A stretch of 64,000 nt of DNA from an uncultured Aquimarina sp. (GTDB taxonomy: Bacteria; Bacteroidota; Bacteroidia; Flavobacteriales; Flavobacteriaceae), in the NCBI GenBank assembly GCA_947498705.1, contig CANMLW010000002.1, positions 186,001 to 250,000 on the forward strand, written 5' to 3'. Both the position numbers and the translations under genes were made by a program. Position 1 is the first letter of the stretch, and each line of letters opens with the position of its first letter. Positions 1-8,916 of the stretch are shown one piece after another. The notes under the pieces were generated by a model. That model saw only the letters and a program-made list of their open reading frames with translations. It did no database searches and had not been told where the DNA came from.

Positions 1-2666
1 CCTCTTAGCAGATAAGGTAATTTAACAGGATTATTGGTGGTTGTAGGTGTGGTAAGTAACAATTCAAAGTTAAGATGCCATAAGGGACCATCTGGGATGA
101 TGATCAATTGATCACCTACCAGTTGATTGCGTACAGGCTCCACCAGTTGTTGATACAATCGATGTGCTGTTTTTTTATAAGCCGCTAGGTCTTTATCTGT
201 AATATAATCGCGAAACTTTGCTACTTGTTCTGCAAGATTAGGAGTTGCTAATGCTTGTACACTGACCTTTTCTTTAGAAATAGTAAACACATAAGTAAGT
301 GTATCTGCAGTAAAAAATTCTAGTAGGGTAGTATGACCATCTAATTGTTGTTGGATATCCTTTAGCGAGGACATCTTTTTTTGATGTGCCAATTGGTAAT
401 AGGTAGGATAATTTTTTTCTAAGAGTTGGGTTAATGAATCTTGTCGTTGGGTGATCTCAAACAATTGATTTTCGAATCGTGTGATTTTTGCCGAATCTAT
501 TTTTTGTTGGGTATGTGCTTTGGTGATTTGGGATTGGTAAAACGCTCTATCGGTACGTAATTCTTTTTCCAGGGTGAGCAGCGTATCAGGCAATCCAGTA
601 TATTTTTTGGCATTAGCATTGTTTAAGAGCTCTTTTAGGGTATTGGCCTTACTTTTCTCGGTATAATAAAAGGCTTGTGCCAATGCATTTGGGTCTTTTT
701 GCAATTCATATATCTTAAGTTGTGTAGCCATAGCCTTATGATAAATGGTTTTGGCTTTTTGGGCAAAAGCTACTTTGTCTTGATAGGCCGTATAGGTACC
801 TCGAATTTGGTCGATCAATAGATCGGCTTGTTGATAGGTATTGATCGCATGGGTTACGTATTCTTGTTTTTGACTTTGTTTATAAAGTTGACTATATACC
901 TGGGCTTTGCCCTGTAATGAATTTAATAAGATGTTAAGATCATAATAATGATTTGTACAATTTTGTTTTTGTAAGTTTTTATTGGCTTGGATGGCTTTGT
1001 TGTAGAACGATAAACTTTTAGTGTAGTCGTTTTGTGCCCAATATACTTTTGCTATGGTATTATAGGACTGGGCTACTTTGGGATGGTTGGTATTAAATAT
1101 AGCTGATCGTATAGTTAATGATTTTTGGTAGTAGTTTAAGGTATTGGTAAAGTCTTTTTTATCGAAATATAAGTCTCCTATGTTATCATAAGAGTCAGCT
1201 ATATCAGGGTGATTTTTACCAAAAATGACCATTCTAATATCTAGTCCTTTTTGAAAATATTCTAATGCTTTAGAGAAGCTTCTTTGTGCAGCATATGCTT
1301 CTCCTAAATCGTTATAAGAATATGAAATATCTATATGATATTGATTTAGAATTTGTAAACGTATATTTAATGCTTTATTAAGATAAAATATAGCATGCTC
1401 ATAATCTTCTTTTAATTTATAAATCACTCCCATATTATTGTAATTACGAGCGGAAGTGTATCTTTTCGTTGTTTCTCCAATAATTGTGTTATTAAAATAA
1501 AGCGCTTTTTTAAAATATTGTAAAGATTTATTGTAAGCCCCTTTGTATTTATATACAACACCTATATTATTATAAATATCTGATTTGTGTGTAGAAGTAC
1601 TATGATTTTGATCTATAGTTATTAAAGCTTTTGTATAATACTGTAAAGCTTCATCATAATTTCCTTTATTTTTGAAGCTAATTCCTGTTGAATTAAGCAA
1701 AGTAACTATATATGAGTATTCATTCCAATTGGTTGTTATCATTTTGGAAGCACACTTTTTATAGTAAAAAATAGCCTTATCGTAATCACCAATTTTATTG
1801 TAAAAATAACCAAGGTTTCTATAGATTCTCACAAGTTTTGCGTAATTTACAGAAGTTTGTTTTGAATAAATAGACAAAGCCATTTGTAAATATATTATCG
1901 CAGTTTCATATTCTTGTTTTCTAAGATAAACAATAGAGAAAGCAATATAAATATCGACTATTTCGGGATTATTATACCCAAGTCTTTGCACTTTGATACG
2001 TAAAGATTTTTTGTAATAATTTAGAGCACTATCGTGGTCTTTTAAATGGAAACTTATTCTACCGTATTTATAATAAGAACTAGAAATGTCTAAATGATTT
2101 TTAGGCAAGATTTTTTGTCGAATTGTTAATGCTTTTTGATAAAATTTTAAAGCAATATTAATTTTATTTATATCTCCCTGAAATTGATAAACTAGGACTG
2201 AGCTATTGTTATAAGTCATATAATAATCTCCAATATGGTCATAAGCATTAGCTTCTTCTTTGTTATTTTTCGGTAAATAATTTTTACAAATTTCTAAAGC
2301 CAATTTTGCATTGTCTAAAGATTTTTCATAGTTGTTATGGAATCGATGACTCTCTGCAATCTTATTATAACATCTTGCTACCCGTTCCCAGTTTTTATTA
2401 TACTCATAGATCGGTAATGCTTTTTTAAAATAAACAATCGCACTGTCTAAAACTCTATAGGTAAGTAACGAATCTGCTTTTTTAAAGTGCCTATAAGCTA
2501 TCAGGGTATCGTTTTGGGTTTGGCTGTGGGTTAGGGTGGTGGATAGGAGGAGAATACACCATAGTATGGTTGTTATTGGCCAGAAGTCGGATGTCCGATG
2601 TCCGAAGTGTTTTTGTTCGGTCTTCTGACTTTGGTTTTTTGATTTATGGGGTATATGTGTATTCAT
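1..2666 (-). CDS. TPR-CHAT domain protein (3' end beyond window)
   Basis: The reading frame is open from an ATG at 2666 to the left edge, giving at least 888 residues. An unusually long N-terminal stretch (about 28 residues, partly encoded by repeat-like DNA) precedes a hydrophobic signal-like segment ending near LTHSQ. Most of the protein is tetratricopeptide repeats of the type ADSYDNIGDLYFDKKDF and YFQKGLDIR, then a helical linker, then the start of a CHAT domain (LYQQLVEPVRNQL, IIIPDGPLWHLNFELL), the caspase-like peptidase fold. The catalytic His and Cys lie beyond the window. TPR-CHAT proteins are known as proteases or scaffolds, sometimes in defence or cell-death systems. Here no effector partner is visible, so the role is unknown. 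Domain identity is confident, function is not. Confidence 0.85.
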   Translation of the reverse strand, partial: MNTHIPHKSKNQSQKTEQKHFGHRTSDFWPITTILWCILLLSTTLTHSQTQNDTLIAYRHFKKADSLLTYRVLDSAIVYFKKALPIYEYNKNWERVARCYNKIAESHRFHNNYEKSLDNAKLALEICKNYLPKNNKEEANAYDHIGDYYMTYNNSSVLVYQFQGDINKINIALKFYQKALTIRQKILPKNHLDISSSYYKYGRISFHLKDHDSALNYYKKSLRIKVQRLGYNNPEIVDIYIAFSIVYLRKQEYETAIIYLQMALSIYSKQTSVNYAKLVRIYRNLGYFYNKIGDYDKAIFYYKKCASKMITTNWNEYSYIVTLLNSTGISFKNKGNYDEALQYYTKALITIDQNHSTSTHKSDIYNNIGVVYKYKGAYNKSLQYFKKALYFNNTIIGETTKRYTSARNYNNMGVIYKLKEDYEHAIFYLNKALNIRLQILNQYHIDISYSYNDLGEAYAAQRSFSKALEYFQKGLDIRMVIFGKNHPDIADSYDNIGDLYFDKKDFTNTLNYYQKSLTIRSAIFNTNHPKVAQSYNTIAKVYWAQNDYTKSLSFYNKAIQANKNLQKQNCTNHYYDLNILLNSLQGKAQVYSQLYKQSQKQEYVTHAINTYQQADLLIDQIRGTYTAYQDKVAFAQKAKTIYHKAMATQLKIYELQKDPNALAQAFYYTEKSKANTLKELLNNANAKKYTGLPDTLLTLEKELRTDRAFYQSQITKAHTQQKIDSAKITRFENQLFEITQRQDSLTQLLEKNYPTYYQLAHQKKMSSLKDIQQQLDGHTTLLEFFTADTLTYVFTISKEKVSVQALATPNLAEQVAKFRDYITDKDLAAYKKTAHRLYQQLVEPVRNQLVGDQLIIIPDGPLWHLNFELLLTTPTTTNNPVKLPYLLR

Positions 2667-2738
2667 GTTTTTGTTTTATGTCGTTTGACAGGTATAGGAT
2701 TCCCTCACTCATGCTGAGAACATCTCCCTAAATCCCCT

Positions 2739-2854
2739 CTTCGACAGAGCTCAGGGTGACATACGTGTTCCATTTTGTGCTTGTATTTCATTTTAAAATA
2801 ATATTTAACACTTATATAATTATAAACTATACGGTCATACTGAGCCTGTCGAAG
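2739..2854. repeat. Imperfect direct repeat, copy 1 (left of GIY-YIG gene)
   Basis: About 115 bp starting with CTTCGACAGAGCTCAGGGTG, running through an AT-rich middle containing AATTATAAACTATA and ending with the inverted motif CTGAGCCTGTCGAAG. It matches 3198-3302 with small indels. Its ends are members of a dispersed TTCGACAG.CTCAGTGTGACA motif also seen at 3780-3805 and 6491-6562. It overlaps the last codons of the GIY-YIG gene. Confidence 0.75.
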
Positions 2855-3152
2855 TATGTTTAAATTGGGTAAAATTTTTCGAATATTTTACTAATTGCTC
2901 CCAATCTTCTTCGATCAACGCTATTTTCTTTCTTCTGCTCCATCCTTTTAGTTGTTTTTCTTTTAGTATTGCTTCACTTGGATTTGTATATGCTTTAAAC
3001 CATTTGAGCCGCAAAGGTCTTGTGTTATAGGTGTAACAATTCGGTTTATGTCCGTCTTGATGTTCATTCAATCTACGTTCTAAGTCATTTGTCATTCCTA
3101 CATAAAATGAGCCATCGTTACATTCGATAATATAGGTATAATAATATTTCAT
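2835..3152 (-). CDS. Single-domain GIY-YIG nuclease
   Basis: A 105-residue protein with the GIY-YIG signature near the N-terminus (YYTYIIECNDGSFYVGMTND), an Arg-containing helix (LERRLNEH) and the segment EAILKEKQLKGWSRRKK with the conserved Glu. This is the stand-alone UvrC-like endonuclease family common in multiple copies in flavobacteria. Its cellular role is not established. The last residues (HTSTGSV) are encoded by the dispersed repeat that covers the stop codon, so the original C-terminus was probably replaced when the repeat moved in or the gene moved next to it. The gene is flanked on both sides by copies of the same ~110-bp repeat, suggesting mobility as a unit. Confidence 0.85.
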   Translation of the reverse strand: MKYYYTYIIECNDGSFYVGMTNDLERRLNEHQDGHKPNCYTYNTRPLRLKWFKAYTNPSEAILKEKQLKGWSRRKKIALIEEDWEQLVKYSKNFTQFKHTSTGSV

Positions 3153-3197
3153 TTTATAGTTTTTGTTTTTTTACCCTTCGTGAGTGTTTTGACTACA

Positions 3198-3302
3198 CTT
3201 CGAAGCTCAGTGTGACATACATGTGCTGTTTTGTATTTCATTCTAAATACAATATTTAGCACCTGTACAATTATAAACTATATTGTGCTGAGCCTGACGA
3301 AG
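3198..3302. repeat. Imperfect direct repeat, copy 2 (right of GIY-YIG gene)
   Basis: Matches 2739-2854 in the same orientation: both carry GTATTTCATT, an AATATTTA core, AATTATAAACTATA and end in CTGAGCC and GACGAAG or GTCGAAG. An extra inverted GGGCTCAGGGTGACA follows at 3303-3317, so the right boundary forms a small hairpin. Confidence 0.75.
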
Positions 3303-3532
3303 GGCTCAGGGTGACATTCGTTTTCGGTTCTGTTATTGTAACTTCTTTTTTTAGTTAATGTCATTAAGGTTTTGATTGTTACGTTTTACCTATTTGCATT
3401 GCCTCTTTAGTATGATTATTTTCTTACTAGTTCTCTACTCTTCGACAGTACTTCGACTTCGGGATAAGGTACTATTGAAGTTTACATTAGAAATTGTAGA
3501 GACAAAATTAAATGAAAAGATATTAAACAATT

Positions 3533-3698
3533 TTATTGCTTTTCTTTTTTTCATCGCCAAAAAAAGAAACAAAAAAGTCTAGGCTTACGAAAGTTTATCT
3601 AAATTTTTTGTTCAACTCCTAAATTTCAGAAACTCGCTACGCTCAAACAGTCTGAAATTTTACGGAATTTTCACTTCAAATTTCACGATAAACTTTCG
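3533..3698. repeat. Nested palindromic intergenic element A
   Basis: An outer perfect 12-bp inverted repeat (CGAAAGTTTATC at 3588-3599, GATAAACTTTCG at 3687-3698) encloses an inner perfect 10-bp inverted repeat (AAATTTCAGA at 3621-3630, TCTGAAATTT at 3651-3660). It is preceded by a T-rich then A-rich head (3533-3580) that resembles the head of the element at 10511-10693. It looks like a short non-autonomous palindromic repeat. Confidence 0.6.
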
Positions 3699-3840
3699 AT
3701 AGGCCAAACAACCTCCTCTTTCAAAATCAAAATGGTATTCTCCAGAGGCTCTCGAAGTCCATTATTACTGGTACCCTTACCCTTCGAGAGCCTCAGGGTT
3801 CGAAAAAGAATCAGACTTCGGACACCGGACTTCGATCTTC

Positions 3841-4578
3841 CTACCCCTTGCCAATCGCTTCAACCAATTCTTCTTCTGAGTCTATACAAAAATACCTATT
3901 CGATAACTCAGGTTTTTTAAGGATCACAATGGGAATGTTTACTGCCAATGCCGCTAGTATTTTTTCTTCCAACTTTCCGTTACTGCCACTTTCTTTGGTA
4001 AAAATCACGGCTGGGGCTATTTGGGTAAATAGTTTTATTTCTTCGGTTTTGGATTGTGGGTATCCAAATAATAAATGGGTTTCAGGAAAATTGGCTTGTG
4101 CTGCAATGGCTCGGGATACATCCCTGTCTAAAATACGAAACCAGCTGGGATAGGTACTCCAGAAGGATTCGAGTTGGGTAATGGTTTGTACGCCCGATAA
4201 GGCTAGCAAAGATTGGTAGTTGTAGGTTGTAAAACATGCTAAGGCTTCCTCAAAACTAGCGACATACGTAACCAAGGGGTGAGATACTCTAGGCGAAAAC
4301 TTTCTTTGAAAACGGATCAAAGGAATAGATAAAGAAAGATCAGCCACCATCTGGTGTAGCTGTATCGCAAAAGGATGCGAAGCATTGATGATATGGGTAA
4401 TCTTGTGCTCGTTACAAAAAGTGGTTAATATATCGGTGGTCATTTCACCAAAAATCGCCGTGCCTTTACCGGTAAAAGCCACCTGGGTTTTGGTAGAATA
4501 GAAGTAGGGTAGCGCTAATGCGTCTAATATACTAGCTACTTGTTTGCCTTCTGTGGTACCACCAAAAACCAGTATCAT
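3841..4578 (-). CDS. cobK: Precorrin-6A / cobalt-precorrin-6A reductase
   Basis: A 245-residue CobK/CbiJ-family enzyme that uses NADPH to reduce the corrin macrocycle in cobalamin synthesis. The N-terminus MILVFGGTTEGKQVA is the dinucleotide-binding loop typical of the family, followed by ITHIINASHPFAIQ and the C-terminal half with FGYPQSKTEE and FTKESG. Length fits the family (about 240-260). Its ATG overlaps the stop of the upstream CbiG-CbiF gene by 4 bp (ATGA), so the two are translationally coupled and this is the last gene of the leftward B12 cluster. Whether its substrate carries cobalt cannot be told from sequence alone; the CbiG neighbour favours the cobalt-containing (anaerobic-type) route. 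Confidence 0.92.
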   Translation of the reverse strand: MILVFGGTTEGKQVASILDALALPYFYSTKTQVAFTGKGTAIFGEMTTDILTTFCNEHKITHIINASHPFAIQLHQMVADLSLSIPLIRFQRKFSPRVSHPLVTYVASFEEALACFTTYNYQSLLALSGVQTITQLESFWSTYPSWFRILDRDVSRAIAAQANFPETHLLFGYPQSKTEEIKLFTQIAPAVIFTKESGSNGKLEEKILAALAVNIPIVILKKPELSNRYFCIDSEEELVEAIGKG

Positions 4579-6431
4579 GAGGATGTAATTGCGTTATCTT
4601 TTTTTCTAAAAATATGATGCCAGGTATCGTTGTATAACCACGATCTGTTTTTTCTGGCTCCTACGGCCTCACCTACTACAATCAAAACGGTTCTGGTGAG
4701 TTTGTTTTCTTTGATGATGGTGGTTAGTTCTGACAGGGTACCGGTCCACACTTCTTCATCCTCCCAGCTTACACGATATAGTATAGCTAACGGAGTATCC
4801 TCTGGATAATGTTCTAATAATTGTGCTTGTATTTTTTTGGCAATACCCACACTTAAGAAAATACACATAGTAGCCCGTAGTTTTGCCATATCGGCTATTT
4901 TTTCGTGCTCGGGCATCGGGGTGTTGCCTGCTCCTCGAGTTAAAATAATGGTCTGTGCCACTTCTGGGATAGTAAACTCTGATTTAAGATAGGCGGCAGC
5001 GGCCTGAAACGAAGAAATACCGGGCACGATATAATAGTCATATCCTTTTTCATCAAAAATGGTCATCTGTTCCTGTATAGCACCATAGATCGAAGGATCA
5101 CCAGAATGTAATCTTACAATAGATTTACCTTGTGCATAGTATTGATCCATAATAGCAACCTGCTCTTCTAAGGTCATCGATGCCGAGTTACGAACCAGTG
5201 CGCCTTCTTTGGCCATATGCGTCAACGCCTCGGGCACCAAACTACCAGCATATAAGATACAGTCTGCATTTTCTAGTATGTATTGCCCTTTGAGGGTGAG
5301 TAATTCAGGATCTCCAGACCCGGCACCTACAATAGCAATACTCGCTTTACGTTCGTAAGCAGCTACCAGGCTAATAGCATAGGTGAATTTTTTACCCGAT
5401 GAGGTCAGTACCTTTGTTTTTTCTGCAATCCATGCTTCCTGATTGGCAATCAATGCTGCCGATGCTTCTGAAACCCCATAAACACCTACTTTTTTCTTAA
5501 CCACTTCTGATGGATTAGCAACCTGTATGGTATTCAACTCATCACCAGTATAGGTAACAAAAGGGATGTCGTATTGCGCCGCAAAATCAAGATAGGCCTG
5601 TTCTTCATTTTTGATCGTTGCCGATCCAATAGCACAGATGCTTTCTATAGCGATGTTTTCTTTTTGTAAGGCAGTTTCCAACTCCATCATTAGCAGAGGA
5701 GGTTCGATATCTTTGGCACAACCACTACCGATGGCAATGCAAGGAGGATAGTATGAAATTACCGGAGTGGTAGTGTCTATGAGTTCATATCCTACGTAAA
5801 TAATTAGCTCATAAGCGTTAGTGTCACAATCTTCGAGGGTATAGTATATATCGACAAAATCTGGGCATGTTTTTTCTAAATGCTGTGTACCCTTGTCTTT
5901 AACTTTTAGAATAAGGGCTGTTGGTTTTCTATTAACAAACAAAGAGATAATGCTGTTGGTAGCAATAGTACTTTTAGTTTTCCAGCCATAGGTCGTTGCC
6001 AGGGTGTCTAATGCCCATAAGTCTTGTAGGTCACTAGAGGTAGATACTACAGGTTGGGCATTAAGGATTCTACCAATTTGATAGGTAAGGTCGTTGGCTT
6101 TACCGATATGCCCACTTAGGACTGCCTGTGCAAATTTACCCTGATCATCTATGTTGGTTACTGCTGGATCTGTGGTTTTATCCTCAATAAAAGGTGCAAT
6201 GCTGCGTACACAAATACCCAGGGCACCTACAAAGATCCATGCATCATAGCTATGAAATGATTTTTCTAAAAGCGTTGAAACCCCATCAATCTGTTTACAA
6301 TCTTTAGAGGTTTCTATAGGTCTTGTGGTAAAAAGTTTAGAACGATAAAACTCTTTTTGCAAGGTTTTGGCAATGGTTACTCCTTGATCTGTAAAGCAAA
6401 GTATGGCAACTTTTGTAGTGTGTTCTGACAT
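4575..6431 (-). CDS. cbiG-cbiF: Fused cobalt-precorrin-5A hydrolase and precorrin-4 C11-methyltransferase
   Basis: A 618-residue two-enzyme fusion. Residues 1 to about 345 are CbiG: N-terminal domain (VAILCFTDQGVTIAKTL, WIFVGALGICVRSIAP, VLSGHIGKANDLT) and C-terminal domain (IAIGSGCAKDIEPPLL, IESICAIGSATIKNEE). CbiG opens the lactone and removes acetaldehyde. From about 365 to 610 is the SAM-dependent methyltransferase CbiF/CobM (IVGAGSGDPELLTLKG, LYAGSLVP, VRLHSGDPSIYGAIQEQM, VPGISSFQAAAA, ILTRGAG). The two activities act consecutively around C11 methylation, so fusion makes channeling plausible. Separate CbiG and CbiF are usual in other bacteria; the fusion recurs in Bacteroidota. A 464-bp gap with palindromes lies upstream. 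Confidence 0.92.
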   Translation of the reverse strand: MSEHTTKVAILCFTDQGVTIAKTLQKEFYRSKLFTTRPIETSKDCKQIDGVSTLLEKSFHSYDAWIFVGALGICVRSIAPFIEDKTTDPAVTNIDDQGKFAQAVLSGHIGKANDLTYQIGRILNAQPVVSTSSDLQDLWALDTLATTYGWKTKSTIATNSIISLFVNRKPTALILKVKDKGTQHLEKTCPDFVDIYYTLEDCDTNAYELIIYVGYELIDTTTPVISYYPPCIAIGSGCAKDIEPPLLMMELETALQKENIAIESICAIGSATIKNEEQAYLDFAAQYDIPFVTYTGDELNTIQVANPSEVVKKKVGVYGVSEASAALIANQEAWIAEKTKVLTSSGKKFTYAISLVAAYERKASIAIVGAGSGDPELLTLKGQYILENADCILYAGSLVPEALTHMAKEGALVRNSASMTLEEQVAIMDQYYAQGKSIVRLHSGDPSIYGAIQEQMTIFDEKGYDYYIVPGISSFQAAAAYLKSEFTIPEVAQTIILTRGAGNTPMPEHEKIADMAKLRATMCIFLSVGIAKKIQAQLLEHYPEDTPLAILYRVSWEDEEVWTGTLSELTTIIKENKLTRTVLIVVGEAVGARKNRSWLYNDTWHHIFRKKDNAITSS

Positions 6432-6895
6432 GTGTTATTGTTAGAAGAAAAAATTAAAGTAGTACTAAATAAAAACATCACTTTATAATTACACTTCGAC
6501 AGTGCCTGTCCTGAGTCCTTCGATAAACTCAGGACAGGCACCGACGAAGGGATCAGTGTGACATCTTAGTGTAATATTCGTTTGTTAATTTGACTTATTA
6601 AATAATTCATAATACTTGCGCCAAAGATAAAGGAAGTCTTTAAGACGAAAAATTGTTTAGCTATGTAAATGGGATTCATTCTTTTTATTAGTGAAACTCT
6701 ATTCTGAAAAGTTAGCTAGTAATACATTCAAAATAGATAGTTGAACTCATCCCGTTTTTTCAGCGAGATCTTAGGTTTACTACCTTGAAGCTTGCTTCGT
6801 AATTTTAAAAACTATTTTCTATTGAATGTTTTTTGGACTTGCCCCGAGGATCATTTATTAATGAAAAATGAATAAAAAGTTAAATACAGTGGCAA
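6432..6895. other. Intergenic region with long palindrome; possible cbiGF promoter
   Basis: 464 bp without a gene. It contains the 14-bp perfect inverted repeat at 6503-6540. On the minus strand a TATCTTTG motif (6629-6622) fits the flavobacterial -7 box, with only a poor -33 match, and could start cbiGF-cobK transcription. No B12-box sequence is visible. Confidence 0.4.
6503..6540. repeat. Perfect 14-bp inverted repeat within dispersed TTCGACAG repeat
   Basis: Arms TGCCTGTCCTGAGT (6503-6516) and ACTCAGGACAGGCA (6527-6540) around a 10-nt loop. The surrounding sequence (ACTTCGACAG before, GACGAAGGGATCAGTGTGACA after) belongs to the dispersed repeat family found next to the GIY-YIG gene. Confidence 0.85.
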
Positions 6896-7909
6896 TTAAG
6901 CAAAAAACCAAAAATCTACTACAGGTTTTTTACCCCACGAGATGAGTAGTTCTTCTATTTCTTTTTTTCCGTCGGGAGATGCTACTACGATCATTATTTG
7001 TGTGTTGTCGAGTGCTTTGATATCATTATAATGTTCTAACGTTACCCCGTAGATATCTTTTCCTATTTTTCTCTCATTATCACATACCCAATGAAAATGA
7101 TCATTATAAGACTGTATGAGCTTGGCCATATCTTTTCCGTTTTTACCGGCCCCCCAAAGCACCAGAGGTCGGGTTTTGTCTCTGTCTAATTCATAAAAGA
7201 AGCGTAGCTTAAGGTCAAAATATCGATTGTCTTTGTATTCTTCCCAGGTGCGAGAAATCCTATTCGATCGATCTCTCCAGTGATGTAGAATTTTATCTAT
7301 TCCGACCACTGTTAAGCCTAGTCTATAAAAACGAAAGCAGAGATCATAATCTTCTGGGTATATCAATGGGTCAAAAGCTCCTGCTGCATCAAAATCATCT
7401 TTATGAAGCAACCAACAATGTGATGGGATTACACATTCTCTATAAATCTCTTGATAATGGGTACTTGTTCTGGCAACCTCATTTAACCACTTTTCGTATT
7501 TAAGAAACCCATCACCAACAACACCTTCGTCTACAAAGTGCTCGGTACCTCCTGCAATTACAGTGCCTTTGCCATATTTATGCCACTCTTCTACGAGAAC
7601 TTGTAGTTTATATGCCGGCATTTTATCATCAGAATCCATTCTGTTGATCAAAGTACCTTTGGTTTCTGCATATCCTACTTGCAATGTGGGAATTAATTTG
7701 GGCCTGTCGCTATTAAAAAATCGAATACGGGCGTCTTTTGCCGCATACTCCTGTAAAATTTGAGGGCTCTCATCTGATGAATGATCATTAACAGCGATAA
7801 GCTCCCAGTTTTGATAGGTTTGTGCCAGAATAGAATCTAAACAATCATGTAAATAGGGTGCAGTATCCTTAACTGCCATTATAATGGTAACTAGTGGTTG
7901 GTTTGTCAT
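6896..7909 (-). CDS. Family 2 glycosyltransferase with C-terminal Rossmann-like domain
   Basis: 337 residues. Residues 1 to about 230 are a GT-A glycosyltransferase family 2 domain: VTIIMAVKDTAPYLHDCLDS at the N-terminus, ELIAVNDHSSDES with the nucleotide-sugar Asp, and RMDSDD as the metal-binding DxD-type motif. The C-terminal 90 residues (LVLWGAGKNGKDMAKLIQ, CDNERKIGKDIYG, IMIVVASPDGKKEIEELL) resemble the nucleotide-binding domain found in PglD-like and sugar-modifying enzymes, an accessory domain of unclear role. Its start overlaps the epimerase stop by 4 bp, so the two are co-translated. The pair probably builds a surface glycan and has no evident link to the B12 genes that surround it. 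Confidence 0.85.
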   Translation of the reverse strand: MTNQPLVTIIMAVKDTAPYLHDCLDSILAQTYQNWELIAVNDHSSDESPQILQEYAAKDARIRFFNSDRPKLIPTLQVGYAETKGTLINRMDSDDKMPAYKLQVLVEEWHKYGKGTVIAGGTEHFVDEGVVGDGFLKYEKWLNEVARTSTHYQEIYRECVIPSHCWLLHKDDFDAAGAFDPLIYPEDYDLCFRFYRLGLTVVGIDKILHHWRDRSNRISRTWEEYKDNRYFDLKLRFFYELDRDKTRPLVLWGAGKNGKDMAKLIQSYNDHFHWVCDNERKIGKDIYGVTLEHYNDIKALDNTQIMIVVASPDGKKEIEELLISWGKKPVVDFWFFA

Positions 7910-8913
7910 TGTTCTGAGGATTTTTTCCAGGAGTTTGGTAGTTTTTTGGTGATTTCGATATGCTGAAACTCTTTACTAGATCGTGCTCCATGTGTTTTTA
8001 CCCATTTTGCCATTTCTAACAGTCCTGCTTCGAGTTGTAAAGGTTCTTTAGGATTAAAAACAGTATCAAATTTTGTGTGATCGGCATAGGCATGAACGAC
8101 TTCTTCTCGTTTTTCTAGTTGTTTGATATTAAGAGGTGATTGCATGGCTTTGCTAACCGCTACTGCCAATTCTTTTACAGAATATACATGATCACTTCCT
8201 ATGTTAAATATGGTATTGTAAGCTTTTGAAATGGTTACCGCATCGGCAATATAGGGAGCCACATCATCAATGTGTGTAAACGCTCTTGTTTGTTTGCCGT
8301 CACCAAAAATGGTGAGCGGTTTATTTTCCAGGATTTGATTCATAAATATCCCTACCACATTGCGGTATTTATCGCCTATATTTTGATGCTTTCCGTATAC
8401 ATTATGAGGTCTAAAAATAATATACTCCAACCCAAACATCTTATGCGCGTTGATAAGGTCTAATTCTACTGCGTATTTTGCGATTCCGTAAGGATCTTCT
8501 GGTTTAGGGTGATGTGTTTCTACCAATGGTAACGTATTGGTGCCATACACCGCTATAGAAGAGGTAAAAACAAAGCATTTTACACCGTGAGTAACCGATG
8601 CGTTGATCAGATTCACACTGCCGATGAGGTTATTTTGATAGTTAAAATTTCTAATAAAATGACTTAAACCTTCTGCAGCATAGGCAGCCAGATGGTACAC
8701 ATAGGTAAATTTATATGTTTCGAAAAGGGTGTTTATAAGGTCTATATCCAGAATGGATCCTTCATAAAAAATAGCTTCAGCGTTTACATTTTTTGTATCT
8801 CCTCCAGAAAGATCATCCAGAACTACTACAGTATGATTTTGTTGTAGTAAATGATTCACAACATGAGAACCCATAAAACCTGCTCCTCCTGTTACAAGTG
8901 AAATTATTTTCAT
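7906..8913 (-). CDS. NAD-dependent sugar epimerase/dehydratase (SDR family)
   Basis: An extended short-chain dehydrogenase of the GalE/WbpP type acting on nucleotide sugars. The glycine-rich NAD loop TGGAGFMGSH lies at the N-terminus; VVLDDLSGG is the second strand; SSIAVYG carries the Ser and YGIAKYAVELD the YxxxK catalytic pair; RPHNVYG and GDGKQTRAFTHIDD are family hallmarks. I chose the ATG at 8913 because it puts the NAD loop about 7 residues from the start; an upstream in-frame ATG at 8967 would add 18 unconserved residues and runs through an inverted repeat arm. The exact epimerase specificity is unknown. Confidence 0.87.
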   Translation of the reverse strand: MKIISLVTGGAGFMGSHVVNHLLQQNHTVVVLDDLSGGDTKNVNAEAIFYEGSILDIDLINTLFETYKFTYVYHLAAYAAEGLSHFIRNFNYQNNLIGSVNLINASVTHGVKCFVFTSSIAVYGTNTLPLVETHHPKPEDPYGIAKYAVELDLINAHKMFGLEYIIFRPHNVYGKHQNIGDKYRNVVGIFMNQILENKPLTIFGDGKQTRAFTHIDDVAPYIADAVTISKAYNTIFNIGSDHVYSVKELAVAVSKAMQSPLNIKQLEKREEVVHAYADHTKFDTVFNPKEPLQLEAGLLEMAKWVKTHGARSSKEFQHIEITKKLPNSWKKSSEQ

Positions 8914-8916
8914 TTG

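Larger units (their letters stand above)
3153..3840. other. Repeat-rich intergenic region
   Basis: 688 bp without a convincing gene. It holds the second copy of the GIY-YIG-flanking repeat (3198-3302), a T-rich head plus nested palindrome element (3533-3698) and short motifs of the TTCGAGAGCCTCAGGG and TTCGGACACCGGACTTCG types near 3780-3836. Short open frames here have no family resemblance and lie across repeats. Confidence 0.6.

Noticed and set aside
1..2666. Craspase-type defence locus (TPR-CHAT with type III-E effector)
   Set aside because: No gRAMP/Cas7-11, CRISPR array or other cas gene is visible; TPR-CHAT proteins are common in flavobacteria on their own.
3376..3582. Rightward 68-codon open frame
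   Set aside because: Lies in repeat-rich DNA, runs into palindromic element A and encodes no recognisable motif.
3732..3920. Rightward 62-codon open frame
   Set aside because: Made of dispersed repeat sequence and overlaps the end of cobK on the other strand.
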